A stretch of DNA of 64,000 bases from Haematococcus lacustris (GCA_030144725.1 JASKMD010000018.1:1394099-1458098), one strand, 5' to 3'; counted from the first letter of the stretch, positions 37,201-48,300 are shown. The notes: generated from the sequence alone by a model not told the origin. Numbers and translations are program-made.

Positions 37201-40200
37201 TCCCTGCCCCAGCGGCCCCTGCCCCAGCAGCACCAGCCCCAGCAGCACTGGCCCCAGCAGCCCCTGCCCTTGGCCCAGCAGCCCCTACCCCAGCAACCCC
37301 TGCCACTGCCCCAGCAGCCCCTGCCCCAGCAGCCCCTGCTCCAGCAGCCCCTGCCACTGCCCCTGCCCCTACCCCAGCAGCCCCTGTCCCTGCCCCAGCG
37401 GCCCCTGCCCCAGCAGCACCTGCCCCAGCAGCACCGGACCCAGCAGCCTCTGCATCAGCAGCCCCTGCCCCAGCAGCCCCTGCCCAAGCAGCCCCTGCCC
37501 TTCGCCCAGCAGCCCCTACCCCAGCCTCAGACCCTGACCCAGCAGCCCCTGCCCCTGCCCCAGCAGCACCAGACTCAGCAGCCCCTACCCCAGCCACAGC
37601 AGCCACAGAACCTGCCCCAGCAGACCCTGCCAGAGGTAAGGATGTATTTATGTATACATTACAAAAACACATGCCAATAGACCATGTCATGTTCATGCGC
37701 ACATATGATCTCACAGCAGCCCTAAGTAAGCTCTGAAATAACCCAGTCAAAGCATAACTTCACGACTTTCACATTGTATAATGTCTTGCATGCAGTTGAC
37801 GTGAACCGGCTGATAAACACGGTTCTGAAAATTGATGAGCGCCAGAACCGGGAGGTCGCGTACGGTCAGGCTGCATGGCAGGCGGTATCTCAGTTGCAGA
37901 AGGCTGTAAGCGATGCAATGGTGGAACTGCATCAACGGCAGCGCGCGGCATTTCAGCAGCAGCAGCAGGATCTTGAGCGGCAGCTGAGGCAGCATAATGA
38001 GACAGTCCTCAGGCTGCAGCAGCAGTTACAGGCATCTGAGAAGGCAAGGGCCCAGATGCAGAAGGAGATGCAGCAGCAGGAGACGAAGCGTCAGCAGCAG
38101 ATGGAGCAGCTGTCAGCCAGTGTAGCTTCCTTGTTAAAGGTAAGATGATCATGCATCAGTAAGACTAGGGAAAATAAACGGCCACGAATTAGGCAACCGC
38201 CAAGTGACCATTAAATACACCATTTGCAGAACATGACCACATTTGTCAATAACATTCAATGAGCATCATGGCACATGCAGGGAACAGGGCACCAGCAGCA
38301 TGCTGTTGCTCAAGCGCCGCCTCCACAGCCAGCTGCTACCGCCACAAAGAAGGCCCAAGCACAAGCCAGGACCACTGCCACTCGTCAGCAGGTAGGCTAT
38401 ATTATCTCAAAGAGACGGAAGAGACAACAATTACAAACCCACATGTGTTACTTGAACTGTATTGCAGAAGGCAAGTCCACCAACTGCTGAAGCTGCAACG
38501 ACAAGCATGGGACAGAAGCGAGGCAGAAGTGGCCAACAAGTGGACAACAGCAAGAAGGTGATAGGAGTCAACCCCTAGTACATCCCTTACCACATAACTC
38601 GGAAACCTAACCGTACCCCAATCCTGCCCACTAGTCCAATCCCTAGCCCTAGCCCTAGCCCTAGCCCTAGCCCTAGCCCTAGCCCTAGCCCTAGCCCTAG
38701 CCCTAGCCCTAGCCCTAGCCTTAGCCCTAGCCCTAGCCCTAGCCCTAGCCCTAACCCTAGCCCTAGCCCTAGCCCTAGCCCTAACCCTAACCCAACCTCA
38801 TCCCCACGTCCATGCCTATCCCTATCCCTATCCCTAGCCCTAGCCCTAGCCCTAGCCCTATCGCTATCCCTAGCCCTATCCCTATCCCTATCCCTATCCC
38901 TATCCCTATCCCTATCCCTATCCCTATCCCTATCCCTATCCCTATCCCTATCCCTTGCCCTAGCCCTAGCCCTAACCCTAGCCCTAACCATACACCATCC
39001 CTTGTAACAATGAGGTACGTGGCGTGTGACTGTAGGCTACTGTTTGGCGGCCGGCTGTGTACGCCAATGGCAATGCTGTGGTGAAAAAGTTCACCCCTGA
39101 GCAGGCTGATCAGTGGCGTGAGGCAGTGCTGGAGATGGGTGTTGCCATGATCAGCCTCCCAGGCCACCTCATCCCAACGTCTCAGCTGGAGTGGGCATTA
39201 CAGCTCCTCAGCCTGGTGTTTGGCTACGCCATCTTCAACGACATCCCCCTCACCGAGAGTCGCGGTTGGCCGGTCATAAGCGAAGGGGATCTCGATGTGC
39301 GCTACAGCACAGGCCAGCGCCTGCAGATGCCTTTCACTACGGCAAATGCGGATGGCAGCCTGCCTGATGATGTCTCCATGTCGGGGTGTTGGACAGCCAG
39401 GTCCTTGCGCATCATCAGAAAGGACCAAGCCATGGCAGCCCAGCAGGATGCAGCAGGCGAAGCTGCATGCACCAGGCTGAAGCAGTATGCCACAGCTGTC
39501 CGCCTTGCCCGCCCTTACCTCAGGCAGCTACAGCAGCATGCCTCACAGCTTTCGCAGGTCACCCTCAGGGGGGGTACAGTGCTCACCAATGACACTATGC
39601 ATGGACGTGACGTCGATGCAGAGGACATGGCTTTGACCAAGGCCACAGGTTTGGTGGCAGCCCAGGCGTTGCATGTGGACGTCAACCCAGACCCGTCCCT
39701 CTCCATCCCCCCCCCCACAGCAGCAGCAGCTGCAGCAGCAGCAGCACCCCAGACCAGAAGCCCTCCCTCACATGACGTCCCCTCTACCTCAGCCCCTGCT
39801 GCGTCTTCAGCAGCAACACCCACAGCCCCCCCAAGGATCATTTGGGGGCGAGATGGTCTAGTGATGATCATCGCTGTTGGAGAGACGCAGGTGCTGGTCA
39901 GCCCAGGCAGCCATGTGCAGGTGTTGAAGGTGGAGAAGAAGCACAAGGGAGAGATAACGGCGAAAGTCCTGAAGACGGCCATGAAGGCCATGCCCAAGAT
40001 GCAGGTCTACAGGGTGACACTACAGCCGGGTGAGGTGCTTGGGATGCGCGGTTACACGGTCCATGCAGGGGATTGGGGCCTGCCAGAGAAAGCTTCCACC
40101 AGGGTGCACTTGTATGGCAGCGAGGGCTACATCAACAATGCCACCTGTTTTCTGTCAATGTTGGATGTGGAGTTCGTGCACAAATGCCAGCCCACCAGTC

Positions 40201-40559
40201 CTCCTCAGCGTGGTGAGCAACTTATCCACTGGCCACCGGGGTTAGGGCCATTGCATGGGGGTGATTATGTGCAGCCTCAGCCCTATGAGCGCCCTGCACG
40301 AGCACCGGTGGACACATTATGGGCCTCAGACTGGGCTTTGAGTGATGAGGACGTACAAGCAGAGTTGAACAGTCTGTTGGTCCATTGGGATGAGGCCATG
40401 GCTGCAGAGGCAGCAGAGGAAGCAGAGAAGGAGAAGAAGAAGGGAAAAAAGGTTGTAGTGGCAGAGGTGACGGAGGAGGCACAGGAAACAGATGAGGCAG
40501 GGGGCAAAGAGGCAGGGGCCGAGGAGGCGAGGAAGAAGAAGCAAGTGAGAAAAAGGTAG
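26552..40559 (+). CDS. Cargo gene E: giant OTU-protease / 2-oxoglutarate dioxygenase-like multidomain protein
   Basis: Exons from 30488, all in frame: 30488-30627, 30709-30890, 31017-31117, 31223-31342, 31441-31518, 31570-31743, 31939-32439, 32515-32602, 32683-34290, 34432-34490, 34613-34717, 34788-34949, 35025-35231, 35320-35486, 35600-35705, 35796-35855, 35943-36120, 36322-37635, 37796-38139, 38281-38391, 38468-38557 and 39036-40559. About 2473 codons. A first exon, 26552-26710, is likely; its intron then holds CACTA-like copy 2. OTU domain: DGNC with catalytic Cys at 31696-31698, and DNHF with His at 32362-32364. Next come two Ala/Pro-rich blocks, a coiled coil (37796-38139) and a C-terminal double-stranded beta-helix with HVD (39672-39680), His (40062-40064) and Arg (40101-40103), the HxD...H...R pattern of 2OG/Fe(II) oxygenases. 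The join at 38557/39036 is inferred; if it is wrong there are two genes, the first ending at 38578. The substrate is unknown. Confidence 0.6.
26749..30441. mobile_element. 3.7-kb CACTA-like non-autonomous element, copy 2
   Basis: Same element as 15526-19258 and nearly identical base for base. It is 40 bp shorter because it has about eight fewer GGGGT units. The flanking duplication is ATA (26746-26748 and 30442-30444), the 3-bp size expected for CACTA elements. It lies upstream of the first secure exon of gene E and probably within that gene's first intron, or else it separates gene E from its original start. Confidence 0.9.
28263..28423. repeat. GGGGT microsatellite, copy 2
   Basis: About 32 pure units inside CACTA-like copy 2. 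Confidence 0.95.
38636..38993. repeat. Telomere-like hexanucleotide microsatellite in a gene E intron
   Basis: CCCTAG followed by CCCTAT and a few CCCTAA units on the sense strand of gene E, filling the proposed intron 38558-39035. The transposase intron at 12319-12823 has the same two words in its own sense orientation. Confidence 0.9.
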
Positions 40560-40562
40560 ATG

Positions 40563-40567
40563 TGTAA
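40563..40567 (+). promoter_or_regulatory. Candidate polyadenylation signal TGTAA of gene E
   Basis: TGTAA lies four bases after the gene E stop codon, the position expected for a very short 3' untranslated region. Confidence 0.4.
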
Positions 40568-40667
40568 CACGAATGACGTTATTTAATGTGTGAAAATCCA
40601 AATGTGTTAAACATGTTCGTGATTCCGGCCTATTTAGATTCAAAAAACACCAGGTCCAGATATCTAC

Positions 40668-42085
40668 AATAATGTAGGTGCCTACAGTACTGTAGATGTT
40701 AACAGTACTGTAGGTGTCTACAGTACTGTAGGTGTCTACAGTACAGTGGACATCTACAGTACTGTAAGTGCACCCACGTGATACCCCGGGGTACCTTGAG
40801 TACTGTAGATGTCTACAGTACTGTAGATGTCTACAGTACTGTATGGGTCTACAGTACTGTCTGTGCACGCGGCGAGGTACTCCGACAGTACTGTAGATAC
40901 CTACAGTACTGTAAGTGCACCCGCGTGGTACCCCGGGGTACCTCGAGTACTGTAGATGTCTACAGTACTGTAGACACATACAGTACTGTATACACCTACA
41001 GTACTGTAGACATCTACAGTACTGTAGACATCTACAGTACTGTAGACATCTACAGTACTGTAATTGCACCCGCGTGGTACCCCGGGGTACCTTGAGTACT
41101 GTAGATGTCTACAGTACTGTAGATGTATACAGTACTGTATGTGTCTACAGTACTGTAGGGTTCTACAGTACTGTAGACATCTACAGTACTGTAAGTGCAC
41201 CCGCGTGGTACCCCGGGGTACCTCGAGTACTGTAGATGTCTACAGTACTGTAGAACCCTACAGTACTGTAGGTGTCTACAGTACTGTCGGTGTCTACAGT
41301 ACTGTAGACATCTACAGTACTGTAAGTGCACCCGCGTGGTACCCCGGGGTACCTCGAGTACTGTAGATGTCTACAGTACTGTAGACCCCTACAGTACTGT
41401 AGGTGTCTACAGTACTGTCGGTGTCTACAGTACTGTAGACATCTACAGTACTGTAGACATCTACAGTACTGTAGACATCTACAGTACTGTAGACTTCTAC
41501 AGTACTGTAATTGCACCCGCGTGGTACCCCGGGGTACCTTGAGTACTGTAGATGTCTACAGTACTGTAGATGTATACAGTACTGTATGTGTCTACAGTAC
41601 TGTAGGGTTCTACAGTACTGTAGACATCTACAGTACTGTAAGTGCACCCGCGTGGTACCCCGGGGTACCTCGAGTACTGTAGATGTCTACAGTACTGTAG
41701 AACCCTACAGTACTGTAGGTGTCTACAGTACTGTCGGTGTCTACAGTACTGTAAGGGTCTACAGTACTGTAGACATCTACAGTACTGTAAGTGCACCCGC
41801 GTGGTACCCCGGGGTACCTCGAGTACTGTAGATGTCTACAGTACTGTAGACCCCTACAGTACTGTAGGTGTCTACAGTACTGTTGGTGTCTACAGTACTG
41901 TAAGGGTCTACAGTACTGTAGACATCTACAGTACTGTAAGTGCACCCGCCTGGTACCCCAGGGTAGTTTGAGTACTGTAGATGTCTACAGTACTGTAGAT
42001 GTCTACAGTACTGTATGGGTCTACAGTACTGTCTGTGCACGCGGCGAGGTACTCCGACAGTACTGTAGATACCTACAGTACTGTA
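40668..42085. repeat. Right subterminal palindrome array with composite units
   Basis: Dozens of CTACAGTACTGTAG palindromes. A second perfect palindrome, GGTACCCCGGGGTACC, is interspersed about every 130-185 bp (near 40782, 40928, 41078, 41210, 41340, 41524, 41655 and 41804). Together they form higher-order units beginning with GTGCACCCGCGTG. The array ends about 120 bp before the right TIR. Confidence 0.9.
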
Positions 42086-42205
42086 GCATGGCCGTATCTC
42101 ACCAACCGCGCAAAATCACGAATTTTAGTTTCAACCCCCAATCTTACAATGCCTTCATTAGACTATGTACCAAGTCCGAGGCTCTAAATCTCAAAAATGC
42201 TGTTA

Positions 42206-42221
42206 CTAATTTGCCTGAGTG
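42206..42221 (-). repeat. Right terminal inverted repeat of the giant transposon
   Basis: CACTCAGGCAAATTAG on the minus strand. It abuts the codons for GATGN of the interrupted gypsy protease. Confidence 0.85.
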
Positions 42222-43102
42222 TTGCCGGTGGCGCCGCTGTCCACCATGAACCTGGCTGGGTGACCAGCAAAGGTGCCATGGAGGATGATCAGCTCTGAAG
42301 ATGGGCTGCTGCCACTGGCAGACAGGGAAGTGAGCACGATGGGGGAGGGCGCAGCAGCGGGGGCAGGGGTGGGGGTGGGGGTGGGAGTGGACAGGGAGGT
42401 GTGGGAAGGACAAGGAGCGGGAGGGGGAAACGGAGGGGCAGGGGGAGGAGGTAAGGACCTGGAGGCGGGAGGGTTGGCCGGCGGCTGGTCCTGAACAGCC
42501 AGCACGGCAAAGGAGTTGACATGGAGGAAGGCAGGTGCATCAGCATTGGCACGCTGCAACACAGCTGGGCGGGCTGTCCGGCCAGGCTGGGGAGGGCGAG
42601 GAGGGCTGCCACCTAGAGCTGCAGGTAGGGGCAGGGAGAACCGCACGACCTTACGAGGTCGTCCCGGTGGCGTGGAGCCAGCCACAGAAGGCTGCTTCAG
42701 AATGCTGCCAGCAGGTCTAACATGCTGCAGGGGTAAGGACATGAGTCTGCCAACCTGCAGGGAGGGCCGGCCAGCAGTGTCCGCCTTACCAGTGTACGGC
42801 TGGCAGGTGGAATGAAGACCAGGGTAGGAGGGTGCAGGGGCAGGGAGGAGGAAGTAAGGCGCGCGGTGGGGACGAGCGCACCGGGGAGGACAAGGAGAGG
42901 AGGTGGAAAAACAGAGAGGCTGGGAGGGGGTGGTGGGATGGGGTGGGAGGTGGGAGGGGGTGGTGGGAGGGTGTGGTGGGAGGGTCCGGAAGGCGACGTC
43001 TAGCGGCGGTCCCCCTTCCGTGGGCCGCTGCTGACGTTTGGGCGGGGAGGGCGGACGGGGCAGTCCTTCATGGTGTGCCCCGCCTTGCGGCAGTAGAAGC
43101 AC
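42222..43102 (-). pseudogene. Ty3/gypsy protease region, element 1, interrupted
   Basis: Minus-strand frame overlapping the 3' end of gag. A long Pro-rich linker leads to a retropepsin start with FMVDSGATGN, where D is the catalytic aspartate. The frame is cut immediately after GN by the right end of the giant transposon. The missing continuation (IVSQQY) is found at 6709. The overlap with gag suggests programmed frameshifting in the ancestral element (inference). Confidence 0.8.
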
Positions 43103-43932
43103 GCCTTGCTGTCCCGCAAAGCCGCACGCTGAGCATCGGAGAGACGAGTGCCCCGGCTGCGGCTTGGGCTGGTGTGGAGCATGGCGTCCAGCTCCATGGG
43201 CACCGCGGCAGTCTCAGGGCGGGGAGGGCAGGGAGTGGAGGGAGGGCGATAGGAGGAGCGGGAGGTTGAGGTGGAATAGGAGATGGCGTCCACCCGATCC
43301 GCGATGGTGGAGGCTTCGGAGAAGGAGGTTGGCTCGCGCAGCTCCAGCTCACGCCGCACTGAGGGCTTGAGGCCCCGGATGAACCGGTCGAGCTGTTCGG
43401 CGGGCGAGAGGTCCGTGACCTCCAGGCAGAGCGCTGTGAACTCGCCAAGGTACCGCCGCACGGAGCTCGTTTGCGTGAGAGCTGCCAAGCGGTCCCTTGC
43501 ATGGCGCAGCCGGTTGACAGGCGCGAACTGCCGCTCGAACGCAGCGACAAAGCACGTCCAGGAGGTGAAAGAGCTGACGCTGCTGCGGTACCACAGGAGA
43601 GCATGGCCGGAGAGGAGGGTGGCGGCGTAGACGATCCGTTGGGCGTCCGTCAGCTCGGAGATTGTGAAAAAGAGATCCACTGCGAATAGCCAAGCCGCCA
43701 CGTCCGTGGTGCGGCTCCCTGAGAAAGTGGCGGGTGGATTGGCACGGGGCATACGCTGCTGAGGGGCAGGAGCGGGAGTAGGAGGAGGAGCAGGAGCAGG
43801 AGCCGGAGCCGGAGTCGGCGCCGCCGCAGGGGGTTGCAGGGAGAGTTGCGCGAGTTGCTGTTCCAGCCGCTGAATGGTGGCTTGCTGCTCCAAAAAGACT
43901 TGCTGCATATTAGCGATATCTTCTGCGTTCAT
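43000..43932 (-). CDS. gag: Ty3/gypsy Gag, element 1
   Basis: 310-residue retrotransposon capsid/nucleocapsid protein that would package element RNA in the cytoplasm. It has an N-terminal coiled coil (MNAEDIANMQQVF onward, heptad-like), a Pro/Ala linker and a capsid-type retrotrans_gag domain with WLFAVDLFF, ALLWYRSSV and FVAAFERQF. A C-terminal CCHC zinc knuckle reads CFYCRKAGHTMKDC. The frame is open from an ATG at 43932. The element as a whole is dead because pro-pol is split and truncated, but Gag itself is intact. It differs clearly from the Gag at 56899, so the two gypsy elements belong to different families. Confidence 0.85.
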   Translation of the reverse strand: MNAEDIANMQQVFLEQQATIQRLEQQLAQLSLQPPAAAPTPAPAPAPAPPPTPAPAPQQRMPRANPPATFSGSRTTDVAAWLFAVDLFFTISELTDAQRIVYAATLLSGHALLWYRSSVSSFTSWTCFVAAFERQFAPVNRLRHARDRLAALTQTSSVRRYLGEFTALCLEVTDLSPAEQLDRFIRGLKPSVRRELELREPTSFSEASTIADRVDAISYSTSTSRSSYRPPSTPCPPRPETAAVPMELDAMLHTSPSRSRGTRLSDAQRAALRDSKACFYCRKAGHTMKDCPVRPPRPNVSSGPRKGDRR

Positions 43933-44009
43933 GGCGGCGCGGGTTCAGCGGTGAGAATACGGAGTGGGAGAGAGGAGCGGTGGATACGAGGGAAGAGCAC
44001 TGCGGTTCC

Positions 44010-44206
44010 CGATTGAGGGCACCAAATGTAACGGAGCTGAGACTAGGGAGCCTGTGAGGGCGGGAGAACGAGACAGGACCCGGGGTCAGATAGAGTTCTG
44101 AGCCAAGGTTACAACATAGCAGAGATGACCAACAGAGCACGGCTTACCTGTGAGGGCGGGAGAACGAGACAGGACCCGGGGTCAGATAGAGTTCTGAGCC
44201 AAGGTA
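44010..44206 (-). mobile_element. Gypsy element 1 primer-binding site and LTR remnant
   Basis: On the minus strand a putative LTR ends in GTTACA at 44027. After TT comes a primer-binding site starting TGGTGCCCTC, which would pair with a tRNA 3' end finishing in CCA. On the plus strand TGTAAC (44027) and GTTACA (44108-44113) could mark an 87-bp LTR. A 59-bp block (44051-44109) is repeated at 44148-44206, so the outer boundary is unclear. Confidence 0.55.
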
Positions 44207-44209
44207 CCT

Positions 44210-45387
44210 GTCTCTGCCCTCACAGAGCCTTAAGTACTCAAAACCATTCACATTCTTAGTCATCCACGTGTAAAGGGAAAAGGTGTACGTAAACTGTGAA
44301 CTTCTGTGCTCGGTGCATCCGCCTAGGTTCGGAGCACCTTGCACAGAGAACAACAGAAGCATCCAGTGCAAGAAAAGAACAACTACTCAGTTCGCTAAAG
44401 ATCAGACATGCAAGTCAGTTTAAAAGATGCAAGCCGTCCATGCTGCGCATGTCCACTACACTTCCCAAGGTTACCCAACATAGCCCCGTGGCTTGCATGC
44501 AGCCGCTGTCTCCATGTCCTACTTGACCTGGCATCAGCAGATTGACATCGAAACGGAGCACACTCCTAGAATCAGTCGGTTCTCACCAGCCTAGTACATG
44601 TCACATGTAACTTGTGAGTCCCTTGCAATGCCCTCGCTCGTGCGTGCCCCCGGCGCCCATTCAGCGCAGCTACCTAGCCTTGCTCTTGCACATGCCCCCG
44701 TTCCCCTCTACCCCGTTCCCCCGCATTGGAAAGACCACCTCAGAGGGAAAATAGAATACCAACAGTTTCGCGAATAGCCCCGACAACACATGATACACAT
44801 GACAACTACCAAACCTAACCGAATGAGATTATACTACTCCACTACCGCACTCCGCGCAGATTACGACGCAGTTGTACAGCTCGTAGGAATGGACCCAATC
44901 AAGCCTGAGAAATCCCTGGTGGATTGCGATTGCGCCGCTATCGGATGGAGAGTGCCAGGCCGAAGCTGGCGAGAGTTCTTCTTTGGCACTGGTTTCCACT
45001 GGGGGTTCCTATGCACGTAAGCTGGGTGTGCTCAGGGTTGTTGACGCGGGTCAGCCTCGTTTGGAGATCCACCTTGCTTGCTAAGTTCTTTGTGAGGCCA
45101 GCGCTCCAAATGTGCTCTGGTTGTGCGCTTGCCGCCCACAGGCCCGCGAACCCACTGAAGCTGTATAGCAAAACCAGCCAGCGCCAGCCGCCTCACTTCT
45201 TCGGTGCGCTACAGGGAATCCGAGGGAGTACTGTTGCCTGGGGCTGTGTCACGTGGGACCCGGCTGGCAGCGCCACGCGAGCTCTGGTGGCTGCGGCGGC
45301 AGCTAGCTGAGGCAGCGTCTATCACAAATGTTAGCTTGCAGATATTCAATACAATTGCCTTGCCCTGGTGTTTACTGGCGCTTGCAG
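44210..45387. other. Upstream region of the permease gene
   Basis: Probably contains the promoter and the missing first coding exon(s) of the permease. A frame opening at 44790 includes ADYDAVVQLVG and a possible donor at 45016-45017, but its phase does not match the exon at 45388, so I do not assign it. Confidence 0.4.
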
Positions 45388-48300
45388 GTGTTAACGACTG
45401 GCTGGGCATTGTGACCGCGATAATGGTTGGGGCGCAGCACGCTCTGGTGAGCGCACGTGCTGCGCCGTGGTCCACGCCGTGGTCGACGGTGTGTATCCAC
45501 GGTTTGTTCCACTACGCCTGCTTAGCCTTCGCCTGCCGCCTGCTGCAGGCCATGGTGGGCGGTTTGATTGTGCCGCCCCTCCTCATCGTGCCCTTTGGCA
45601 CCCCCAATGGCGATGAGTACAAGCGGTACCTGGTGCAAGCCGCCCTCATCGTCACTGGAGTCATGACCCTCGTGCAGGTGAGAGCTTGATTGATCTGCTC
45701 CTAGCTCCTGCATTGGCTCACCTTGATGAGCCCAGCCTGCGATTACATGGATGAGAGTTTCTACAGTAAGGGCCTGGCTTGATATGTCTGTTAATAGCTA
45801 TCACATGCAGCACCCTGATGCTAGTGATGAAGCATTGCACAACATCTGACTATCGCGCCCTTGTCCCTGCAGGTCACTGGTATCAGGGTCGGTGGCAAGT
45901 TCATGTGGGGCGCAGGCGTGGTGAGTGGCTGGCCAGCACAGCCAGCAACTGGTGCACCCCTTTGGCTGCCCTGGCTTTACTGCTGCTTTGTGTGGTGTGC
46001 TGTCCGGCTGGTTGCAGCTGAGCGTCATGGGCGTGTCCTTCACCAGTGTGGTGAGTGCCCTCCCACACAGCCTCCACCACCGCTCCAGCATGCTCAGCCT
46101 GCCATGGCAATCTTGCCGTGCAGCTGCTGGCCATGATGTCACTGACCCTGCCTTGCCTTGCCTTGCCTTGCTTGCGCAGCCCATTGTGCAAAGCACCCTG
46201 GCCAAGCTGATGAAGGGCGAGGGCATGAGCTTTGACGAGGCGTATGGCCATGTGCTGGGCACACTGTGTGTGTCCACCCTCACACCCATCCTCTTCTCCT
46301 TCCTGCCCATCAAGTGAGTCCATCCTGGCCAGGTGCAGTATCAGCGGCGGACCAGCAGGCACTGGAGCTGCTACAGCCGCCCTGTGCTGCTGCTGAGCCT
46401 GCTGGCCTGGCCCTGGCTGCAGGGTGCTGCGCAAGGTGTTCCCCCCTGTGGTGTCGGGCGTGACCATCCTGCTGATTGGCATCCACCTGACGGGCGCTGG
46501 CCTGGCGGTGAGCAGCGCAACAGGGCTATGCAGCGTGGTGGCAGCTAGTGCTGTGCAGTGTGTGTGGATGCAGGGCCCAGCCTCTGCCCCTGCCCCTATG
46601 CACGGCCCCAGCTGCAATCAGCCTTGCTGCTGCTGCTGCTGCTCAGTTCTGCTTAGTACCTCCCTTGGTGATGCCTGCTCCCTACAGAACTGGGGCGGTG
46701 GCTCGTTCTGCAGCCAAACAGGCAACTACAACAAGCTAGTCAACGGTGTCCCTGCTCCTGTGCTGTGCACTGGCAACGGCCAGGTTATGTATCCATTTGG
46801 TGGGTGGCCAGGGCCAAGCTGCAGTGCACCACCCTCCAGCTGCCCTGCATGGTCCTGCAGCCCCTGAACTGGGTTGTTGCCCCATTGCCTGGCTGTGTGC
46901 AGGTAATGGCAACTATGTGGGCATGGGCTTCCTGGTGTTCAGCACCATCATTTTCATTGAGGTGGGCTGCTGCTACCATTCACAGACCCAGACCCGGCCC
47001 CTTGTGTGACCATGGACTACTTGATGCAGTAAAGTCCAGTTGCCAGTAAAGCCTTCGTTTTGCCTGTCTGGCCCAGCCTGGCCTGAGCCTGATCTGGCCC
47101 GTTGCCGCCTTCACAGATCCTTGGCAGCCCCTTCATGCGCAACTGCTCCGCCATCATTGGCCTGCTGTTTGGATACTTCATCGCTGTAAGTGGCCTGCTT
47201 GCCCCATGGCGTCGATTGCCAGCAGCATAGCAGCAGCAACGGCAACAGTGCTCCTCAGCCTCACATCCTGCAGCCGTGTAAGGTCTGGGTCAGGGTGCTG
47301 TGGCAGCAATGAGAGGCTGCAGGCTGTCTGCAGCTACATCACAGGCACCGCCCTGACCACCTCTGGTACTGCCCTGCCTGGTGCTGCAGGCCATCATTGA
47401 TGTGGATGGCAAGCGCTTCGTGACCAGCGCTTCCTTTGAGTCTGCCCCCGCCATCACGTGAGCGGCTTCTTTAGGCTTGGCCTTACTCCCCTACCCCTTC
47501 ATCATACCCCCTGACCTTGATTCTGCAGCGGCTGGCTGCTGCTCCCTGCCGCCTTGCCCCTCCACAGCTGTGTGCTGGCCTGCAGTGTGGCAGCGAGTGG
47601 TGGGTGGTGCTGGCTGTGGCTTGCAGGTTCAACTGGACCAAGACCTTCCCACTCAAGTTCTATGGCCCAGCCATCATCCCCCTCATTGTTGTGTGAGTGG
47701 GTGTGATGCTGGTGTGCAAGGGGCGGGATATGGGTGTGGACAGATCAAGCATTCATTTGTGGCACATAAGTAGGCTGGCATGCCACGGATCTGGGCTGAG
47801 CTGCTCTGGGTTTAGCTGGGCTGATCTGGGTTGATGTGATGTGATCAATTCCTCCTCTGTGCTTATACTTGGATAATTGAACAATTGGATACACCATCGT
47901 CATTGTATATGTGACTGCAGCGCTATCATCACAGGCATTGAGAGTGTGGGCGACACTGCGGCCACCATTGAGGCGTCACGCATGCCAGTGACTGATGACG
48001 AGGCGTCCCTGCGCATCAAGGTGAGCAGCAGCAGGGCAGTCCCTGCGCACCTTCCCTGCCAGACTTTGGGCTGTGAAAACTCGGATTTTTATTTCTGCCC
48101 CTGTGCCCCTGCTGCTGCTGCTGCTGCAGGGCGCTCTGTTCAATGATGGCATATCTGGTCTGTTCTCTGCCCTGGCCACCTCCCTGCCCTTGACCACATT
48201 TGCCCAGAACAACGGCATCATCTCCCTCACCAATGTGGCAGCACGTCAGTCAGGCTGGGCATGTGGTCTGTGGCTCATCCTGCTGGGCATCCTGGGCAAG

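Larger units (their letters stand above)
6710..42221. mobile_element. Giant (35.5 kb) CACTA/KDZ-like DNA transposon with cargo genes
   Basis: The left end is CACACAGGCAAATTAG (6710-6725). The right end, reverse-complemented, is CACTCAGGCAAATTAG (42206-42221), so 15 of 16 bases match. Both ends abut fragments of one Ty3/gypsy protease: coding stops at ...GGC AAC on the right and resumes at AAC ATC GTC on the left. The duplicated target is TT, or GTT if the last base of the right end belongs to the target. Next to each end lie arrays of the palindrome TCTACAGTACTGTAGA (6858-6979 and 40668-42085), like the subterminal repeats of EnSpm/CACTA elements. Inside are a transposase gene on the minus strand and at least four other genes on the plus strand. 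Autonomous CACTA elements are usually much shorter, so the size and cargo are the unusual features. Confidence 0.85.

Noticed and set aside
44790..45020. First exon of the permease
   Set aside because: The only good donor leaves a phase that does not join the exon at 45388, and the peptide does not resemble NCS2 N-termini.
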